From positions 1 through 7,577 of the forward strand of contig JAGGZG010000151.1 of NCBI GenBank assembly GCA_021162125.1: a stretch of 7,577 nucleotides of DNA, read 5' to 3'. Below, in pieces: positions 6,007 through 7,577 of the stretch. Position 1 is the first letter of the stretch. Every line of letters begins with the position of its first letter. Under the pieces are notes generated by a model. That model searched no databases. It was not told the DNA's origin and saw nothing but the letters and a program-made list of their open reading frames with translations. Source of the stretch: Anaerolineae bacterium. Lineage in GTDB: Bacteria; Chloroflexota; Anaerolineae; JACIWR01. Made by a program: the position numbers and the translations under genes.

Positions 6007-6660
6007 CTATTGGAGCTGCGGGAGGACGACCGAGACAGCCACCGCTATGCAGGCGATCAGCAGGCCCAGGGCCAGGAGTGCTGCGCAGCCACCCCACACC
6101 CATTTGGGGATGCCGCCTTTCTCTTTGGCGGGCGCGGCCACTGGCGCGGCAGGCGCGGCCGGTGCAGCCGGCACAGCCTGCGCTGCTTTTTCGTGTGCCG
6201 GGGCGGAGGGTTGCTCGGCTCCAGGTTCGATGTAACTCAGCTCCACGTCCCCAACCCTGATCCGGTCGCCGTTCTGCAAGCGGTATGGTTCCAGGATTTG
6301 CTGATCGTTGATGAAGGTGCCATTGGCACTGCCCAGGTCGGTGATGATCCACCCCTCGGCCTCCAGGTTGAACACCGCGTGGTGGCGTGATACTTTGGGG
6401 TCATCCAGGATAATCTCGTTATCCTGGGCACGTCCCAGGCGCGTGCGTCCCTGGAGCTTGAACTCCTGGCCCTGGGCAATGCCGGAGATTACTCGCAGGC
6501 ATGGCCACACCGATCCAGTGATCATCGTCTCGGCCGTGTGCAGGTCTTCGCCGGCAAGGAAACCTGGCTCGGCATCGGCCACCGGTGCAAGCCGTGATCC
6601 GCAGGTGCCACAGAATTCACTTCCATCTGGCGTCTCGTCGCCACAGATTGGACATTTCAT
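6007..6660 (-). CDS. zinc-ribbon/FHA-domain protein with C-terminal membrane anchor
   Basis: The protein has 217 residues in four parts. Residues 3-20 are a zinc ribbon with Cys3-x2-Cys6 and Cys17-x2-Cys20. Residues about 53-145 are a forkhead-associated (FHA) domain, which binds phosphothreonine peptides; the key residues Gly76-Arg77, Ser91-Arg-His-His94 and Asn113-Gly114 are present, so binding should work. Residues 150-182 are an Ala/Pro-rich linker. Residues 187-213 are one hydrophobic helix (WVWGGCAALLALGLLIACIAV), leaving a four-residue tail, so the protein is tail-anchored with the FHA domain in the cytoplasm. It probably docks a protein phosphorylated by a Ser/Thr kinase; no kinase is in the window. 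The ATG at 6660 is chosen over one 17 codons upstream because AAAGGAG lies eight bases before it and the zinc ribbon starts at residue 3. Confidence 0.9.
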   Translation of the reverse strand: MKCPICGDETPDGSEFCGTCGSRLAPVADAEPGFLAGEDLHTAETMITGSVWPCLRVISGIAQGQEFKLQGRTRLGRAQDNEIILDDPKVSRHHAVFNLEAEGWIITDLGSANGTFINDQQILEPYRLQNGDRIRVGDVELSYIEPGAEQPSAPAHEKAAQAVPAAPAAPAAPVAAPAKEKGGIPKWVWGGCAALLALGLLIACIAVAVSVVLPQLQ

Positions 6661-6735
6661 GATCGGTTCTCCTTTCCCAATCCGGCTATTTATGGCTTGG
6701 GCCACAATCACACGGTTGTACGGTTCGTTGTTCGT

Positions 6736-7008
6736 TCAAGCAGCAGTCGCAAGTTGTTGACGAAGAAGATCACTCACCAGACGGCTAACCGTGACACCTT
6801 TTTGCCGAGCTTTCGCTCGAAGCAGCCTGGCCACGTCCTCGTCAATCTCGACCTCGTAGTGACGACCTCGAAATTCTGTGACTACATCCACCGTACGAAA
6901 CGCATCCGGGTAGTCTGTCGTATCATGTGTGTCCCAGAACTCGGCAGCTTCTTCGTAACTAGCAAACTCTTCTGGAATTGGGTCAACGCGCTTTTCTCTG
7001 TTTCTCAT
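6736..7008 (-). CDS. CopG/BrnA-like antitoxin
   Basis: The protein has 90 residues. The N-terminal half carries EEAAEFWDTHDTTDY (19-33), the signature of CopG-type antitoxins paired with BrnT-like toxins (CopG_antitoxin/BrnA group). The C-terminal half (about 50-86) fits a ribbon-helix-helix fold: strand HYEVEID, helix EDVARLLRAKARQKG, turn VTV, helix SRLVSDLLRQQL. Such proteins dimerise, bind their own promoter and neutralise the toxin. Its ATG overlaps the TGA of the toxin frame as ATGA (7005-7008). No ribosome site stands out before it, so translation probably depends on ribosomes finishing the toxin. The FHA gene follows 75 bases downstream, with no clear promoter between. Confidence 0.82.
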   Translation of the reverse strand: MRNREKRVDPIPEEFASYEEAAEFWDTHDTTDYPDAFRTVDVVTEFRGRHYEVEIDEDVARLLRAKARQKGVTVSRLVSDLLRQQLATAA

Positions 7009-7196
7009 CGAGTCATATCGCGGGCTGAAATCGGCAATGCAGCAGTTCTATGCTTGCGAACGAAAAAGACAACCGGGTATCTTCCTGCCGCTGTCTGTCC
7101 ATAAGCCACGTACAGATTTTCACCCTTCACCCGTCCCTTTGCGGCCACACGGATGTGAGGTTCTGCGAACAGGACATCTTCAACTTCATCGGTCAT
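7005..7196 (-). CDS. BrnT-like toxin, N-terminus lacking a normal start codon
   Basis: From the only in-frame ATG (7196) the product is 63 residues. The end, GENLYVAYGQTAAGRYPVVFF and then ALPISARDMTR, is typical of BrnT-like RNase toxins of the RelE/ParE fold, and the partner antitoxin follows with an ATGA overlap. The same frame stays open upstream to a TGA at 7287-7289 and encodes LYEVIWKDEVVEKIADKHDV, which fits the family's missing first strand and helix. That stretch has no ATG, GTG or TTG in frame. An ATG at 7250-7252 is one base out of register. Either a base was lost near 7250, a rare start codon is used, or only the short form is made, which would lack the first part of the fold. 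The toxin may therefore be inactive. Confidence 0.65.
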   Translation of the reverse strand: MTDEVEDVLFAEPHIRVAAKGRVKGENLYVAYGQTAAGRYPVVFFVRKHRTAALPISARDMTR

Positions 7197-7282
7197 TACA
7201 TCATGCTTGTCAGCGATCTTCTCGACGACCTCGTCCTTCCAGATAACTTCATAGAGATGCGAAGAGATGCAAAGCCGGCTCC

Positions 7283-7406
7283 TTTTTCAGTCCATCCGGC
7301 AACAAGTAGGCTTATGAGAGATCTCAACGGAGAGCTGCGTGCCCTTGACTACCGGCTCGCCCGATAATACTTCCGCATCAGAGTGAACGTACTCTCGCCA
7401 GCCCAT
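7283..7406 (-). pseudogene. frameshifted remnant of a DUF433-type antitoxin
   Basis: From an ATG at 7406 the frame reads MGWREYVHSDAEVLSGEP and then VVKGTQLSVE, the opening of DUF433 proteins (small antitoxins often paired with PIN-like DUF5615 toxins). After GTT GAG it turns into unrelated ISHKPTCCRMD and stops at 7287-7289. A second frame beginning at 7318 reads LISLLVAGWTEK, the expected continuation of DUF433, so a one-base insertion or similar indel lies at about 7316-7322. After this the family's remaining helices are absent and the sequence runs into the toxin's N-terminal region. No ribosome site precedes the ATG. This looks like a decayed gene fused by deletion to the next cassette. 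Confidence 0.7.
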
Positions 7407-7463
7407 TACAGGTGGAGACTTGGGGGATGGAGTTTCAGACCAACTTGTTCACTAGATGATTCT

Positions 7464-7492
7464 ATCTTACCACAAAATGAGCGGTGAGGCAA
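7464..7492 (-). promoter_or_regulatory. possible promoter of the toxin-antitoxin cluster
   Basis: On the minus strand TTGCCT (7487-7492) and TAAGAT (7464-7469) are 17 bases apart, each matching four of six consensus positions. It lies between the queA stop and the DUF433 remnant in an AT-richer stretch. The match is only fair. Confidence 0.35.
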
Positions 7493-7511
7493 GGCACACG
7501 CTGACCACCCG

Positions 7512-7577
7512 TCAGAGTATGAGCATCGCGTCGCCGAAGGAGTAAAAGCGATAGCGTTCACGGACGGCCTCCCGATA
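7512..7577 (-). CDS. queA: QueA, C-terminal end (partial)
   Basis: The last 21 codons read YREAVRERYRFYSFGDAMLIL followed by TGA at 7512-7514. The pattern of an acidic/basic helix leading to RFYSFGDAMLI is the highly conserved tail of S-adenosylmethionine:tRNA ribosyltransferase-isomerase, which transfers the ribosyl group of SAM onto 7-deazaguanine-modified tRNA to make epoxyqueuosine in the cytoplasm. The rest of the gene lies right of the window. It is on the same strand as the genes that follow; the 105 bases to the DUF433 remnant contain a weak five-pair hairpin (7501-7515) without a T-run. Confidence 0.9.
   Translation of the reverse strand, partial: YREAVRERYRFYSFGDAMLIL

Overview
The window reads as a GC-rich bacterial chromosome segment, most likely from Chloroflexota (Anaerolineae-like). 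Pointers are a lipoprotein with a long Thr-Pro stalk, a zinc-ribbon/FHA/C-tail-anchor protein, a stand-alone RecD2 and a palindromic repeat of a style I associate with these genomes. The taxonomic call is inference. Except for a gene end at the extreme left, all genes lie on the minus strand, so transcription runs from high to low coordinates.

Right end, in transcription order: the last 21 codons of queA (tRNA queuosine synthesis); a frameshifted remnant of a DUF433-type antitoxin; a BrnT-like toxin frame with no normal start codon at its expected N-terminus; its CopG/BrnA-like antitoxin, coupled by an ATGA overlap; and a zinc-ribbon/FHA/membrane-anchor protein. The FHA gene is followed by a long inverted repeat and then a clear intrinsic terminator. 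The likely recD2 promoter starts inside that terminator's T-tract.

Middle: recD2 (SF1B helicase). Just past its stop, a TATAAT-containing promoter with a leader of roughly 150 nt precedes a single-domain cyclic-nucleotide-binding protein and a 71-residue protein of unknown function, probably an operon. Next comes an N-acetylmuramoyl-L-alanine amidase with four N-terminal copies of a 65-residue repeat that I do not recognise, and no signal peptide.

Left end: a short lipoprotein that is almost all Thr-Pro stalk. Its last codons run into a mirror-image array of four hairpins. The gap between it and the convergent end of an LCP/LytR_C-type gene also holds a perfect consensus promoter (TTGACA, 17 nt, TATAAT) on the plus strand. 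No protein gene follows that promoter, so its transcript would be the hairpin array itself, possibly continuing antisense into the lipoprotein gene.

The points most worth checking are the orphan promoter plus hairpin array, the unidentified repeat domain on the amidase, and the decayed toxin-antitoxin cluster. I see no CRISPR array, tRNA, rRNA, transposase or complete mobile element.
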